This document shows, one piece after another, positions 38,114 through 47,789 of a stretch of DNA of 64,000 bases (its first letter is position 1; every line of letters starts with the position of its first letter). Below the pieces are notes generated by a model. It had not been told where the DNA came from. It saw only the letters and a list, made by a program, of their open reading frames with translations, and ran no database searches. The DNA is taken from NCBI GenBank assembly GCA_947643615.1, contig CANRWO010000002.1, positions 57,180 through 121,179 on the forward strand, written 5' to 3'. The translations under genes and the position numbers were made by a program. This DNA comes from an uncultured Lachnospiraceae bacterium. Its GTDB lineage: Bacteria; Bacillota; Clostridia; Lachnospirales; Lachnospiraceae.

Positions 38114-38399
38114 CTGTAAACACAATATATAGAACATGTTTTAAAATTTACTTCAGTTATCTGCACCCTACTTTAAGTGTATAGAACGAAATTTAGATTA
38201 TATAACTCTCTATGCACTCTTCTTTTTCCTATAATCCAATGAAAATCACATAGGAATCATCCTGCCATCTACACGCCCCAACTTGCGATATATCTGAGTC
38301 AAATTCAAATTACATAACCTGCTATGCGTCCCTGATCAATTTAATCATCTATAACATGATTTTACCTACCACAAATTATGACACACATATGTCAAAAAG

Positions 38400-38420
38400 A
38401 AATTTTTAAACACGCTCTAG
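38400..38420 (-). repeat. Short interspersed repeat, copy 2
   Basis: On the minus strand it reads CTAGAGCGTGTTTAAAAAT plus two bases. It overlaps the stop codon of the response regulator and matches the stretch at 62437-62457 with few differences. Confidence 0.45.
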
Positions 38421-39061
38421 AATATTTTAATCAAATCATTCTTAATAGCAAATACTGCTGCTTGAGTTCTATCAGAAACATCTATCTTTTTAAATATATT
38501 AGAGATATGATTTTTAACTGTACGCTCACTAATATTTAATGTATTTGCGATTTCTTTATTAAACATTCCATTGGCTACCTGAATCAATACTTCTTTCTCT
38601 CTTCCAGTCAATGAATCAACCTTATCTTTATCTATATCTCTGGCAACCAATCTATTGTTTAATATAGGAATCAATTTAGGCTGAATATAACTTTCGCCCT
38701 TCATTAATATATCAATAGCTCTTTTTAATTCAGATGATTCAGAATCTTTTAAGATATATCCGTCAACGCCTATATCCACCGCTTTAATTAAATATTCTAC
38801 TTCATTATGAACAGTCAGCATTAATACCTTTACATCTATTTTGTTATCTCTTATTTGCTGTAAAACTTCTATTCCGTTTTTCTTGGGCATATTAATATCA
38901 AGCAAGAGAACTTGTGGATTAGACTTCAATAGCTTTTCAATACATTCCTCTCCATCACTTGCCTCATCAACAACTTCTATTTTTCCGTCATACTCGAGGA
39001 GCTGACGTATACCTTCTCTCATCAATAAATGGTCATCCGCTAACATAATTTTTATACACAT
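38417..39061 (-). CDS. Response regulator, NarL/LuxR family
   Basis: 214 aa. The receiver has the acidic pair (LADDH), the phospho-acceptor Asp in LLLDINMPKKNG, and Lys in YILKDSE. The C-terminal LuxR HTH at about 148-210 shows LTGREKEVLIQVANGMFNKEIA and NISERTVKNHISNIFKKI. The start at 39061 is chosen for GGAG 9 nt upstream; the frame reaches 39082 without an RBS. It follows the DegS-like kinase by 57 bp and is its likely partner, much like DegU. The last codon overlaps a short repeat. The gene is more AT-rich than the housekeeping genes around it. Confidence 0.92.
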   Translation of the reverse strand: MCIKIMLADDHLLMREGIRQLLEYDGKIEVVDEASDGEECIEKLLKSNPQVLLLDINMPKKNGIEVLQQIRDNKIDVKVLMLTVHNEVEYLIKAVDIGVDGYILKDSESSELKRAIDILMKGESYIQPKLIPILNNRLVARDIDKDKVDSLTGREKEVLIQVANGMFNKEIANTLNISERTVKNHISNIFKKIDVSDRTQAAVFAIKNDLIKIF

Positions 39062-39118
39062 TGATATATTCTCCAATTTCATAATAATTTTATTTTTATA
39101 AATTTTGTAAAATAAATA

Positions 39119-40087
39119 TCAATCGACAATACTATGAGTTAATGGAATATTAATTGAAATTCTTGTACCCTTTTCAGGAGAAGAATCAATATGAATCTTG
39201 CCTCCCAATAATTTAATTCTTTCTTTCATACAATATATACCAAAATGTTTATCACCCTTATTAACTTCTTTAACAAAACCCTTTCCATTATCACTAATAC
39301 TAATCTGGCAAATATCTTCTTCACACCTACATCTAATAGATATTTTTGTTGCATCTGCATGTTTTACTATATTATTTAAACATTCCTGTACAATTCTATA
39401 AATAGTAACCAGAATAATATTTGTTTCACATGAAACATTTTCTATATCCGTTTCTATATCGTATTGCTTATTTTCATTAAAAGAGTCGATCAATCTTTCC
39501 ATAGCGGCTTTCAAACCCAGATCATCAAAAGTCATAGGACGAAGATCAAAAATAGTATTACGGATCTCATCAATAGTCTCTTTGAGCCTTTTGTTTACTA
39601 CGGACAATTCCAATTTGGCTCTTATGGGATCATCATCAATATATAATCCACTCAACTCTATCTGATGAATTAAATGTGTAAGATTTTGAAGAGATGTATC
39701 ATGCAAATCTCTGGCAATTCTTTTTCTGTCCTCTTCCTGCATACTTAAAACTGTAAAACTATCGTTTTCATTTTCCAATATGCCCTCTATTCGTTCTATC
39801 CTGGAAGACAAAATATCTTTCTTCTTAATTAACAAATTATTTTTGTCTTCATAATGAGATTTCTTTTTTTCTATATTCTCAATCTCTTTTTTGTATGATA
39901 TATTTACATTGCGCGGGGAGAACACCTTTGCATCTTCTTCAGGTTCTGAAACAAAGAAAGTCTTTGCATAGACATCTGCCTCTTTTATAGAACAATTATT
40001 GTCCCGTAATTCTTCCTCAACACATTTTTTATCATTTTTTAGTTCTTCCAATATATCCTTTAAAAGACTGTATACTTCAGAATCCAT
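39119..40087 (-). CDS. Cytoplasmic sensor histidine kinase, DegS-like
   Basis: 322 aa, no TM helices. The N-terminal half (about 1-115) is mostly coiled coil (Lys/Glu-rich, KKEIENIEKKKSHYEDKN as landmark). A HisKA_3 helix follows with the phosphorylated His in RIARDLHDTSLQNL. The ATPase domain shows IVQECLNNIVKHADA (N box), SDNGKGF, and GIYCMKERIKLLGG. This arrangement matches DegS rather than membrane NarX-type kinases. The signal must be cytoplasmic. The coding sequence contains a parS-like site (39422-39437), which encodes part of the segment between DHp and ATPase domain. Its partner is the downstream NarL-type regulator. Confidence 0.9.
   Translation of the reverse strand: MDSEVYSLLKDILEELKNDKKCVEEELRDNNCSIKEADVYAKTFFVSEPEEDAKVFSPRNVNISYKKEIENIEKKKSHYEDKNNLLIKKKDILSSRIERIEGILENENDSFTVLSMQEEDRKRIARDLHDTSLQNLTHLIHQIELSGLYIDDDPIRAKLELSVVNKRLKETIDEIRNTIFDLRPMTFDDLGLKAAMERLIDSFNENKQYDIETDIENVSCETNIILVTIYRIVQECLNNIVKHADATKISIRCRCEEDICQISISDNGKGFVKEVNKGDKHFGIYCMKERIKLLGGKIHIDSSPEKGTRISINIPLTHSIVD
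39422..39437. promoter_or_regulatory. parS-like site inside the kinase gene
   Basis: TGTTTCACATGAAACA differs from the perfect parS at one central base. Intragenic parS sites are common near oriC in Firmicutes, so it is likely a working third site. Confidence 0.75.
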
Positions 40088-40194
40088 ATATACCTCATAT
40101 AGAACATATGTTCATTAATAAATTTATGTCAATTATATAATATACTAAAAACAGCAATAAGTACAATACAAAATTAATTATCTAAAAATTGCAC

Positions 40195-40926
40195 CTATAA
40201 AGGTTCCTTGGCAGGAAGTCCGGCTTTCCTTGGATATTTCTTAGGAGTGTCAGCAACTTTTTCTACTACAAATAAATTTCTGTAAATATCGGAATCCGGT
40301 AATGTAAATCCCACCTGATTCTTCACATGACCTCCAAGAATAGATATTGCATTTTTAGCTGATTCCATTTCTTCCGTTATTTTTTCCGATTTATATGAGA
40401 TAAACAATCCACCTTTTTTCACAAAAGGAATACAGTATTCCGACAAAGTAGAAAGATTTGCCACAGCCCTTGAAACACATAAATCAAAATTGTCACGCAG
40501 CTTTCCAGATTTTGCAAAATCCTCCGCCCTCCCGTGAATAGTATAAATCTCAGACAAAGACAATTTTTCTATTACGGCATCCAAAAAATGTACCCTCTTA
40601 TTCAAGGAATCCAACAAAGTAACCTGTAATTCAGGAAAAGCTATCTTTAAAGCAAGTCCGGGAAAACCTGCCCCCGTCCCCACATCTATACAAGATATCT
40701 TTTTTGACAAATTCATTGCTTTGCACAAAGAAATACTGTCAATAAAATGTTTCTTCATGACATCTTCATATTCTGTAATAGCAGTTAAATTTATAAACTG
40801 ATTCCATTCTATTAACATTTCATAATAAATAAGAAATTGGTCTACCTGGGACTCTGTCAAACTAACATCCAGTTCTTTGAGATCTTTTTCAAACTGCAGT
40901 GTATTATAGCCTTTTTTATTATCCAT
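40195..40926 (-). CDS. rsmG: 16S rRNA (guanine527-N7)-methyltransferase
   Basis: 243 aa SAM-dependent enzyme that methylates G527 of 16S rRNA. Landmarks are WNQFINLTAI, FIDSIS, the SAM motif CIDVGTGAGFPGLALKIAFPE, LLDSLNKRVHFL, and SRAVANLSTLSEY. The frame opens at a GTG at 40944, six codons earlier; I prefer the ATG at 40926. It lies directly after mnmG in the standard mnmE-mnmG-rsmG order of Firmicute origins. Confidence 0.95.
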   Translation of the reverse strand: MDNKKGYNTLQFEKDLKELDVSLTESQVDQFLIYYEMLIEWNQFINLTAITEYEDVMKKHFIDSISLCKAMNLSKKISCIDVGTGAGFPGLALKIAFPELQVTLLDSLNKRVHFLDAVIEKLSLSEIYTIHGRAEDFAKSGKLRDNFDLCVSRAVANLSTLSEYCIPFVKKGGLFISYKSEKITEEMESAKNAISILGGHVKNQVGFTLPDSDIYRNLFVVEKVADTPKKYPRKAGLPAKEPL

Positions 40927-40950
40927 CTGTCCATCCCACTTCACATTGTT

Positions 40951-42936
40951 TTAAAAACACTCATCTTCCTTTAAATGCATTTTAGCATTTTCCAAATATA
41001 CTAAAAGCACAGATACATCTGCCGGGGAAACCCCTGAAATACGGGATGCCTGTCCCACGGAAACAGGTCTGAATTCTTTTAATTTCTGCCTTGCCTCCAG
41101 CCGGAGAGAAGGCACTTTGTCATAATCCATATTTTCAGGTATCTTCTTTTTTTCCATTTTTTTATACTGCTCTACCTGACGCTGCTGACGGATAATGTAA
41201 CCTTCATACTTAATCTCTATCTCAACCTGCTCTATCACAGCGTCAAAAAGATTCTTACTTACGATACCGTAAATATTTTCCGCTTCCCGGATAAACCGGG
41301 ATACATATTTCTCCCTATCGCTGTCAATGAACCCCAGCACATCATAAGAAAGTTCCGGACGGCAGATCAGTTCGGCAAGGCTTGCAGCCGTTTTTAAAGA
41401 AGAACTTCCCATCGACTCCAGAAAATTCTGAACTTCTTTATTTGCTCCTACCGTGGTATTTTTTAATCGGTTAACCTCTTTTTCAATAAGATATTTTTTT
41501 GCCTGAAGTTCTTTATATTGTTCCTCTGAAATCAAACCAACCTCATAACCCTTTTTCCTAAGCCTTAAATCCGCATTATCCTGACGTAACAACAAACGGT
41601 ACTCTGCCCTGGAAGTCATCATGCGGTAAGGCTCCCTGTTATCCTTTGTGACCAAATCATCTATCAGCACACCGATATAACTTTCACTTCTGTCAAGAAC
41701 AAGGGGTTCCCTTCCCAATATTTCCATAGAAGCATTTATGCCTGCTATTAATCCCTGGCATGCGGCCTCTTCATAACCGCTGCTGCCGTTAAACTGCCCA
41801 CCGCTGAAGAGGCCCTTTACCCTTTTAAATTCCAAAGAAGGATAAAGCTGCCTGGCATTGATACAGTCATATTCAATAGCATATGCATTTCTTACTATTT
41901 TACAATTTTCCAACCCAGGGACCGTTCTATACATTGCAATCTGCACATCCTCAGGGAGGGAAGAAGACATACCACCCACATACATTTCATTTGTATAAAT
42001 TCCCTCCGGTTCTATAAAAACCTGATGGCGTTCTTTATCTGCAAACTTTACAACCTTATCTTCAATTGAAGGACAGTACCTGGGCCCTGTCCCTTCTATG
42101 ATACCCGCATAGATTGGGGATCTGTCCAAATTGCCCCTGATAATCTCATGTGTCTGCTCATTGGTATAAGTAAGCCAGCATGAGACTTGATCCTTCTGGA
42201 CAGAATCGGGGTCGGTGGAAAATGAAAAAGGAATAATCTTCTCATCCCCAAACTGTTCTTCCATTTTTGTAAAGTCAATGCTTCTCTTATCCATCCTGGC
42301 AGGGGTACCTGTCTTAAAGCGCCGCATTTCGATCCCCATCTTCTCCAAAGACTGCGTCAGGTAATTTGCAGCCTGTAATCCGTTAGGCCCCGTATGGGTA
42401 ATAGATTCCCCACAAAGGCATCGCGCCTTTAAATAAGTGCCGGTACAAAGGATCACTGCCTTACATTCATAAATGATGCCGGTATCAGTTTTGACACCGG
42501 TCATTTTTTTATATGGAGTTTTATCCGGATCAGAACAGTCTTCCCATAATAATTCACAGACTTCCGCCTGCTTTATCGTAAGATGTTCCTGGTTCTCAAG
42601 AACCTTCCTCATGGCACGGGAATATTCCGCTTTATCCGCCTGTGCCCGGAGAGAATGGACTGCGGGGCCCTTGGACACATTTAGCATTTTGGACTGGATA
42701 AAAGTTTTATCTATGTTCTTACCCATCTCCCCGCCAAGGGCATCCAATTCCCGTACCAGATGGCCTTTTGAAGATCCGCCTATATTAGGGTTACAGGGCA
42801 TCAAAGCAATGCTGTCAATACTGACAGTAAAAATGACGGTTTCCAGGCCAAGCCTGGCACAAGCCAATGCGGCCTCACAGCCGGCATGCCCTGCACCAAC
42901 CACACACACATCCATTTTCTCCCGAATCTCACTCAT
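40951..42936 (-). CDS. mnmG: tRNA uridine 5-carboxymethylaminomethyl modification enzyme, FAD subunit
   Basis: 661 aa, somewhat longer than the usual 620-635. Works with MnmE to modify U34 of tRNAs that read split codon boxes. FAD-binding Rossmann motif [19 protein letters not shown] is at the N-terminus. Conserved CGTYLKAR-type ([16 protein letters not shown]) and [13 protein letters not shown] segments are present, and the C-terminal helical domain ends with [17 protein letters not shown]. Within the mnmE-mnmG-rsmG operon. Confidence 0.97.
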   Translation of the reverse strand: MSEIREKMDVCVVGAGHAGCEAALACARLGLETVIFTVSIDSIALMPCNPNIGGSSKGHLVRELDALGGEMGKNIDKTFIQSKMLNVSKGPAVHSLRAQADKAEYSRAMRKVLENQEHLTIKQAEVCELLWEDCSDPDKTPYKKMTGVKTDTGIIYECKAVILCTGTYLKARCLCGESITHTGPNGLQAANYLTQSLEKMGIEMRRFKTGTPARMDKRSIDFTKMEEQFGDEKIIPFSFSTDPDSVQKDQVSCWLTYTNEQTHEIIRGNLDRSPIYAGIIEGTGPRYCPSIEDKVVKFADKERHQVFIEPEGIYTNEMYVGGMSSSLPEDVQIAMYRTVPGLENCKIVRNAYAIEYDCINARQLYPSLEFKRVKGLFSGGQFNGSSGYEEAACQGLIAGINASMEILGREPLVLDRSESYIGVLIDDLVTKDNREPYRMMTSRAEYRLLLRQDNADLRLRKKGYEVGLISEEQYKELQAKKYLIEKEVNRLKNTTVGANKEVQNFLESMGSSSLKTAASLAELICRPELSYDVLGFIDSDREKYVSRFIREAENIYGIVSKNLFDAVIEQVEIEIKYEGYIIRQQRQVEQYKKMEKKKIPENMDYDKVPSLRLEARQKLKEFRPVSVGQASRISGVSPADVSVLLVYLENAKMHLKEDECF

Positions 42937-42976
42937 TTATATGCCCATCCTTTGTTGTTATCTATATCTAATCCTG

Positions 42977-44389
42977 TTATTTACCCATACAAAACTTTGA
43001 AAAAATTTCATCCACAAGATCATCATCCACTTCTTCCCCCATGATCCTTCCAAGGGATGCATAAGCGTTCATTAAATCAATAGAATAAAAATCTTCCGGC
43101 ATTGCGGCTTCTATACTATTCAGGACAAGCTTTAACGATTGATAAGTTTCCTGCAAAGCTTCTTTATGCCGTATGTTCGTAATGACCAATTCATTACTGC
43201 TCCTAAGCTGTCCCTGGAAAAACATATTTTTTATGGCTTCTTCCAACTCATCGATCCCTTTGTTATCAACAGTGGATGTCCTTATGATCCCGGCATTATC
43301 CGGAATAATACTTTTTAAAGATTTTTCATCCGCTACCATGGACAGATCGGATTTATTTAATAACACAATCACTTTTTTATCACTTAACATTGAGATAACA
43401 GCTTTGTCATTTTCATCCAATTCCACAGAAGTGTCTATTACAAATAATACCAGATCGGCGCTTTTTATATGTTCCAAAGCCTTCTCAACACCCAATTTTT
43501 CCACAATATCATCCGTATTCCTGATACCGGCAGTATCTGTTATATTCAGACTGATTCCATGAAGCCTGATTGTCTCCTGCAGGATATCCCTGGTAGTACC
43601 GGCTATATCCGTAACAATCGCCCTCTCCTCTCCCACAAGAGTATTTAAAAGAGAAGATTTTCCCGCATTTGGCTTTCCGACAATGACAGTATTAATCCCT
43701 TCCTTAATCAATTTACCGTTTTCAAAAGAACCTGTCATTTTCTCTATAATGGAACATATCGCCGTTAATTTTTCATATAATCTTTCACTGTATCCTTCCA
43801 GGCTAATATGCTCCGGATCATCCAGGGAAGATTCTATGAAAGCTACTTCATATATAATCTGTTCCCTTAGATCCCTTACTTTCTCAGACAAATTTCCTTT
43901 CAACTGGCTTACAGAAGACTGCAGGGCATATTCATTTTGGGAATGGATCAAATCCATAACAGCTTCTGCCCTGGACAGATCCATCCTTCCGTTTAGAAAT
44001 GCTCTTTTACTGAATTCTCCCGGCTCGGCAAGCCTTACCCCGGCATCCAATACAGCAGACAAAATTTTCTGCATAACCAATACACCGCCGTGACACTGGA
44101 TTTCCACAGTATCTTCCCCTGTGTAGCTCCTGGGAGCTTTCATCACTACGATCATTACCTCATCAATAATATAATCTTTCCACACACAGGGCTCCTGGGG
44201 TAATTTATCCACAATAAAACCGTAATGTAAGGTATGGCTGTCCACATTTTTTAAAATATGATTCCCGGAAGGCGTGCAAAACAAACTGTTTCCAACATCC
44301 ACAGAATCCTTTCCACTGATCCGTATTATACCGATCCCCGAATCTGTCATTCCTGTGGCAATTGCTGCAATGGTATCTACCTGATACAT
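42977..44389 (-). CDS. mnmE: tRNA modification GTPase
   Basis: 470 aa. The N-terminal formyl-tetrahydrofolate-binding domain is at about 1-120 (DTIAAIATG, GIIRISG). A helical domain follows, interrupted by the G domain at about 220-385 with GKPNAGKSSLLN, DIAGTTRD, DTAGI and NKSD. The C-terminus is CMGK, giving the invariant Cys of the family (FCMGK). It is partner of MnmG. The gene starts a new transcription unit, since a terminator separates it from jag. Confidence 0.97.
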   Translation of the reverse strand: MYQVDTIAAIATGMTDSGIGIIRISGKDSVDVGNSLFCTPSGNHILKNVDSHTLHYGFIVDKLPQEPCVWKDYIIDEVMIVVMKAPRSYTGEDTVEIQCHGGVLVMQKILSAVLDAGVRLAEPGEFSKRAFLNGRMDLSRAEAVMDLIHSQNEYALQSSVSQLKGNLSEKVRDLREQIIYEVAFIESSLDDPEHISLEGYSERLYEKLTAICSIIEKMTGSFENGKLIKEGINTVIVGKPNAGKSSLLNTLVGEERAIVTDIAGTTRDILQETIRLHGISLNITDTAGIRNTDDIVEKLGVEKALEHIKSADLVLFVIDTSVELDENDKAVISMLSDKKVIVLLNKSDLSMVADEKSLKSIIPDNAGIIRTSTVDNKGIDELEEAIKNMFFQGQLRSSNELVITNIRHKEALQETYQSLKLVLNSIEAAMPEDFYSIDLMNAYASLGRIMGEEVDDDLVDEIFSKFCMGK

Positions 44390-44448
44390 ATATGATCCTT
44401 TTCGTTATACATAAAATAAATCCGTTAATATGGTCCCTACATACAATA

Positions 44449-44478
44449 AAACCGGATATAAGTAAATATATCCGGTTT
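44449..44478 (-). terminator. Terminator after jag
   Basis: A 12-bp perfect stem (AAACCGGATATA at 44449-44460 with TATATCCGGTTT at 44467-44478) with a 6-nt loop. On the minus strand it follows the jag stop by 10 bp and ends in GGTTTTATTG. Confidence 0.8.
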
Positions 44479-44488
44479 CAATATACCA

Positions 44489-45127
44489 TTATTTTTTCAC
44501 TGTTACAACCACTCTTCTGAAAGGTTCTTCACCTTCGCTGTAAGTTGTCACATATTTGTCATTTTGCAAAGTAGAATGGATGATTCTTCTCTCATAAGGG
44601 TTCATAGGCTCCAAAGATACGGATCTCTTAGTCCTCTTTACTTTATAAGCAATATTCTTAGCCAGATTTTCAAGAGTCTCCTTTCTTCTCTGTCTGTAAT
44701 TCTCCGTATCCACTTTTACTCTGATATAATCATCTAAACCTTTATTGACTACCAGAGATACCAGATATTGGAGGGAGTCAAGCGTCTGCCCCCTTTTGCC
44801 GATCAATACACCCATCTCGTCGCCGCTGAGATCAATATCCATGGTCTTTTCCGCTTCATCATACTTTACATCAACTGCAACTGTCATATTCATTGCCGCA
44901 AACACATCATGAAGAAAACCCTTTGCTGCGTCTTCCACAGAAACTTCTTCAATTTTAACGGCTGCCTTGATCACTGCCGGCTTGGAACCAATACCTAAAA
45001 ATCCGCTGGAACCTTCTTCCAACACGGTATACTCCAATTTATCGCTTGTAACCCCAAGCTTCTGGCATGCTTCCGTAATCGCTTCATTTACTGTTTTGGC
45101 AGATACCTCAATATATTCCAGTTCCAT
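44489..45127 (-). CDS. jag: RNA-binding protein Jag/KhpB
   Basis: 212 aa. The N-terminal Jag domain (about 1-50, VSAKTVNEAITEACQKLG) is followed by a KH domain (GVLIGKRGQTLDSLQYL) and an R3H domain (RRIIHSTLQNDKYVTTYSEGEEPFRRVVV). The protein is a global RNA-binding factor linked to cell elongation and, through its partner YidC, to membrane insertion. It is always found with yidC at Firmicute origins and lies here 14 bp after it. Confidence 0.95.
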   Translation of the reverse strand: MELEYIEVSAKTVNEAITEACQKLGVTSDKLEYTVLEEGSSGFLGIGSKPAVIKAAVKIEEVSVEDAAKGFLHDVFAAMNMTVAVDVKYDEAEKTMDIDLSGDEMGVLIGKRGQTLDSLQYLVSLVVNKGLDDYIRVKVDTENYRQRRKETLENLAKNIAYKVKRTKRSVSLEPMNPYERRIIHSTLQNDKYVTTYSEGEEPFRRVVVTVKK

Positions 45128-45141
45128 ATAAGTTACCCTCC

Positions 45142-46470
45142 CTATTTATTACTGTTGTTTCTCTCATTATAGTCTTTTACCATGTTTGCCTTTGCCATCA
45201 TACTCCCCGGCTTGGCATTTGAAGAACCTGAAACGTTTTGAGGAACATTATTATTCCGATTATTATCATATGAATTTATATTCCCTGTAGACGTCGAAGT
45301 CTTAGATTGGATACTTCTGGTATTCATACTGGAATATTCTTTCATCAAGCTTTGCTGCTTTTGCAGCTTCTCAATCTTTTTAGCGCTCTTCACGGAATTT
45401 TTCTTAATAATTTCCTCGAAATCCAATTTATCAATATGTTTATTGATAATCACCTGCTGGATACTTCTCACCACGCTACCGGCAACCCAATACAAACCCA
45501 TACCTGCCGGAAGTGACAAACATAACCATGCGGAAAAGATCGGCATAATCATATTCATCGTTTTCATGGACTGCGCCATGGAGGACGCCTGGTCATTCTC
45601 TTTGTTAGTAGGTGCCTGAGGCATCAATTTCACATTGATCCACTGAGTAACCGCAGAAAGAATAGGGATCAAAGCAGCCCCAATCACGATTCCCCACATA
45701 CCGGACATCCATCCGCTCCGAATCAATGCCATAGGGGAATCACCGATATTTAATCCAAGAAAATTATTGTAAGTATCAATCAAACCCCTGGTAGTATCAC
45801 TGTTCAATATCAGCTGCCCTTCGTAAGTCAGCTGGTTCAAATCATAATGTTCTGCAATCGATGCCAGATCGGCGGAAGACAGCTTATTTAAAATATCAAT
45901 AATACCGTTTGAAACATTTGTCCCTTCCGTAAGGGATTTACCATATAAAGCAACGGTATTTGCAATGCTTTCCACTTCGGAATTCTGAAGGAAAGCGCCG
46001 TTGTCAACGGAAATAATCTTATCCGCAAGGACACGGAAAGTATTTCCTATCTTGGTCACATAAGCGGGCATCGCATAAATAACACGATACAATGCAAACA
46101 GGATCGGCATCTGAATCAGCAGCTGAACGCAGCTTCCGGTAGGCGAAACTCCATATTTCGCATAGACAGCCTGAATCTCTGCATTCTGTGCCATGGTAGC
46201 ATCATTGTCGCTTCTACCCTTATATTTCGCCTGAATCGCCTGGAGTTCAGGATTCATCTTTGCAGAAAGCTTCGAAAATTTCTGTTGCTTGATCGTCAGA
46301 GGCATCAATAAAATATACACAACGATCGTAAAAAGAATAATTGCCAAACCTACATTAGGAATGCCTATCTTGTCTATCACATAGAAAATACCGTTCATGA
46401 TCCATCCAAGCAATTTGGCAACTTGTCCTATAATAGGAGTGGTATTCTGAGTCAATAAAATAAAATCCAT
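45142..46470 (-). CDS. yidC: Membrane protein insertase YidC/OxaA
   Basis: 442 aa. Five or so TM segments are visible (about 28-60, 108-130, 225-250, 298-330). The conserved cytoplasmic loop starts LTIKQQKFSKLSAKMNPELQAIQAKYKG, with the MPILFALYRVIY segment and the second conserved segment GMGLYWVAGSVVRSIQQ. No lipoprotein signal is present, as in the Lachnospiraceae type. The C-terminal tail at about 375-442 is hydrophilic and Asn/Ser-rich. RBS GGAGG. Inserts membrane proteins with or without SecYEG. Confidence 0.95.
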   Translation of the reverse strand: MDFILLTQNTTPIIGQVAKLLGWIMNGIFYVIDKIGIPNVGLAIILFTIVVYILLMPLTIKQQKFSKLSAKMNPELQAIQAKYKGRSDNDATMAQNAEIQAVYAKYGVSPTGSCVQLLIQMPILFALYRVIYAMPAYVTKIGNTFRVLADKIISVDNGAFLQNSEVESIANTVALYGKSLTEGTNVSNGIIDILNKLSSADLASIAEHYDLNQLTYEGQLILNSDTTRGLIDTYNNFLGLNIGDSPMALIRSGWMSGMWGIVIGAALIPILSAVTQWINVKLMPQAPTNKENDQASSMAQSMKTMNMIMPIFSAWLCLSLPAGMGLYWVAGSVVRSIQQVIINKHIDKLDFEEIIKKNSVKSAKKIEKLQKQQSLMKEYSSMNTRSIQSKTSTSTGNINSYDNNRNNNVPQNVSGSSNAKPGSMMAKANMVKDYNERNNSNK

Positions 46471-46489
46471 TTATCCTCCTGCTTTGCCG

Positions 46490-46699
46490 TCAGGGTACAG
46501 GGTCATACCCGCCTTTCGAAAAAGGGTTGCATCTCAATATCCTCCAAACAGCCAGAAGGCCGCCCTTCCATGCCCCGTATTTCTGCACAGCTTCCAAACC
46601 ATACTGGGAACAGGAAGGCACATAAGGGCATTTCGTCCCTTTCATGGGAGAAATATACTTTTGATAAAATTTTATAACGGCAATCAATACTTTTTTCAT
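46490..46699 (-). CDS. yidD: Membrane protein insertion efficiency factor
   Basis: 69 aa, a normal size. Conserved motifs are [26 protein letters not shown] and [14 protein letters not shown], with the three cysteines of the family. An amphipathic N-terminal helix associates with the inner face of the membrane near YidC. Lies 3 bp after rnpA and 19 bp before yidC. Confidence 0.95.
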   Translation of the reverse strand: MKKVLIAVIKFYQKYISPMKGTKCPYVPSCSQYGLEAVQKYGAWKGGLLAVWRILRCNPFSKGGYDPVP

Positions 46700-46702
46700 G
46701 TT

Positions 46703-47056
46703 CTAATTAAAATAAACAAAAACTTTAATGATTTGATGAAGCTTTCCAAGGTGAAGCAGCGCTTTCTCTATTTCTTCATAACCCACCGATGCTGCACTCT
46801 GCCTTGCCACGACCACGATATCCAAACCACTATTGAATACTGCTTCATGTAATCGGTAACTTTCACGCACCAGCCTTGTGACCCGGTGTCTCACAACACT
46901 GTTGCCCACTTTCTTGCTCACACTGATTCCAAGCCTGTTTTTCTCCGTGCCATTTTCCTTAACATACATAACCAAATACTTATTGGCATATGATTTTCCG
47001 TATTTATATACAAACTGGAATTGGTGATTCTTTTTTAAACTTTCTGAAAACCTCAT
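46703..47056 (-). CDS. rnpA: Ribonuclease P protein component
   Basis: 117 aa basic protein that helps the RNase P RNA bind pre-tRNA. The signature NRLGISVSKKVGNSVVRHRVTRLVRESYRLH is intact (landmark VSKKVGNSV.RNR, here RHR). N-terminus FSESLKKNHQFQFVYKYGKSYANK is typical. Second gene of the rpmH-rnpA-yidD-yidC-jag operon. Confidence 0.96.
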   Translation of the reverse strand: MRFSESLKKNHQFQFVYKYGKSYANKYLVMYVKENGTEKNRLGISVSKKVGNSVVRHRVTRLVRESYRLHEAVFNSGLDIVVVARQSAASVGYEEIEKALLHLGKLHQIIKVFVYFN

Positions 47057-47129
47057 TTTGCTCCTTGGTCAAAAAATATTCTGCGGAGTTTCTTAAATCT
47101 TAAAATAGAATGCAGGCAGCGCATCGGCA

Positions 47130-47165
47130 TAAAAGAGAAAAAGGCCACATTTCTGTGACCTGTCA
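47130..47165 (-). terminator. Partial terminator between rpmH and rnpA
   Basis: On the minus strand AGGTCACA and TGTGGCCT (arms at 47154-47161 and 47142-47149, with a G-T pair) form a stem followed by TTTTTCTCTTTT. It probably lets rpmH be expressed more highly than the genes after it. Confidence 0.6.
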
Positions 47166-47208
47166 CATTTCTGCCAATGTACTGTTTAGATGATACAATA
47201 CACTATAA

Positions 47209-47343
47209 TTACACAGCTAATCTTTTTCTTCCTTTAGCACGTCTGGCAGCTATAACTTTTCTTCCGCCGGGAGTACTCATTCTTGCTCTGAAACCGTGAA
47301 CCCTGGCACGTGAACGCTTTTTAGGCTGAAATGTCATTTTCAT
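47209..47343 (-). CDS. rpmH: 50S ribosomal protein L34
   Basis: 44 aa, a very small basic protein. The sequence starts [18 protein letters not shown] and ends [11 protein letters not shown], the full L34 pattern. A strong AAGGAGG lies upstream. First gene to the left of oriC, in its universal place next to rnpA and opposite dnaA. Confidence 0.97.
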   Translation of the reverse strand: MKMTFQPKKRSRARVHGFRARMSTPGGRKVIAARRAKGRKRLAV

Positions 47344-47789
47344 GGGAAAAGCACCTCCTTTTCTTAACCTTATTTCGACAACCTGTTAATTACATGGTTT
47401 ATACTGTTACAGTAATTCTTCGGAAAATAGCATATTGATTGTATAAAAAAAATTCTACAATGTCAAGGAAAATCCTTAAAAATGCGGCATTTTAATAAAT
47501 AAAATTTTTCTCAATAAGTTATACACATAGATATCCACATGTATATCTCCTGATTTAATTATCCACAAATTGTTGATTACTTGTGGATAAATTTATTTTT
47601 TACTTATAATTACGCACTTTTTCAAAAAAAAATATCCACATAACATTGTTTATATAAAACTTATAAACATAGTTATCTACATCATGTGTATAACTTTATC
47701 CTTTTTATGTTGATAACTTACATTTGAAATTCGGGACAATCTATATTAAAATAAATCCGTATAATATATGTAAGGGAATGATAGATGAA
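47344..47789. other. oriC: oriC and dnaA leader
   Basis: Gap of 446 bp between divergent rpmH and dnaA. Seven DnaA-box-like 9-mers lie at 47519 (TTATACACA), 47531 (ATATCCACA), 47559 (TTATCCACA, perfect), 47582-47590 (TTATCCACA, reverse, perfect), 47632 (ATATCCACA), 47673 (TTATCTACA) and 47685-47693 (TTATACACA, reverse). The spaces are AT-rich. This is the typical origin upstream of dnaA; a second part may lie between dnaA and dnaN. Confidence 0.92.

Larger units (their letters stand above)
37455..38416. other. AT-rich gap with parS sites
   Basis: No gene is supported in these 962 bp; all frames are short. The region is very AT-rich and holds two perfect parS sites (annotated), isolated half-sites TGTTTCAC at 37981-37988 and 38005-38012, and poly-T/A runs. 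It contains the promoter of parA, which I cannot pin to one site. Confidence 0.6.
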
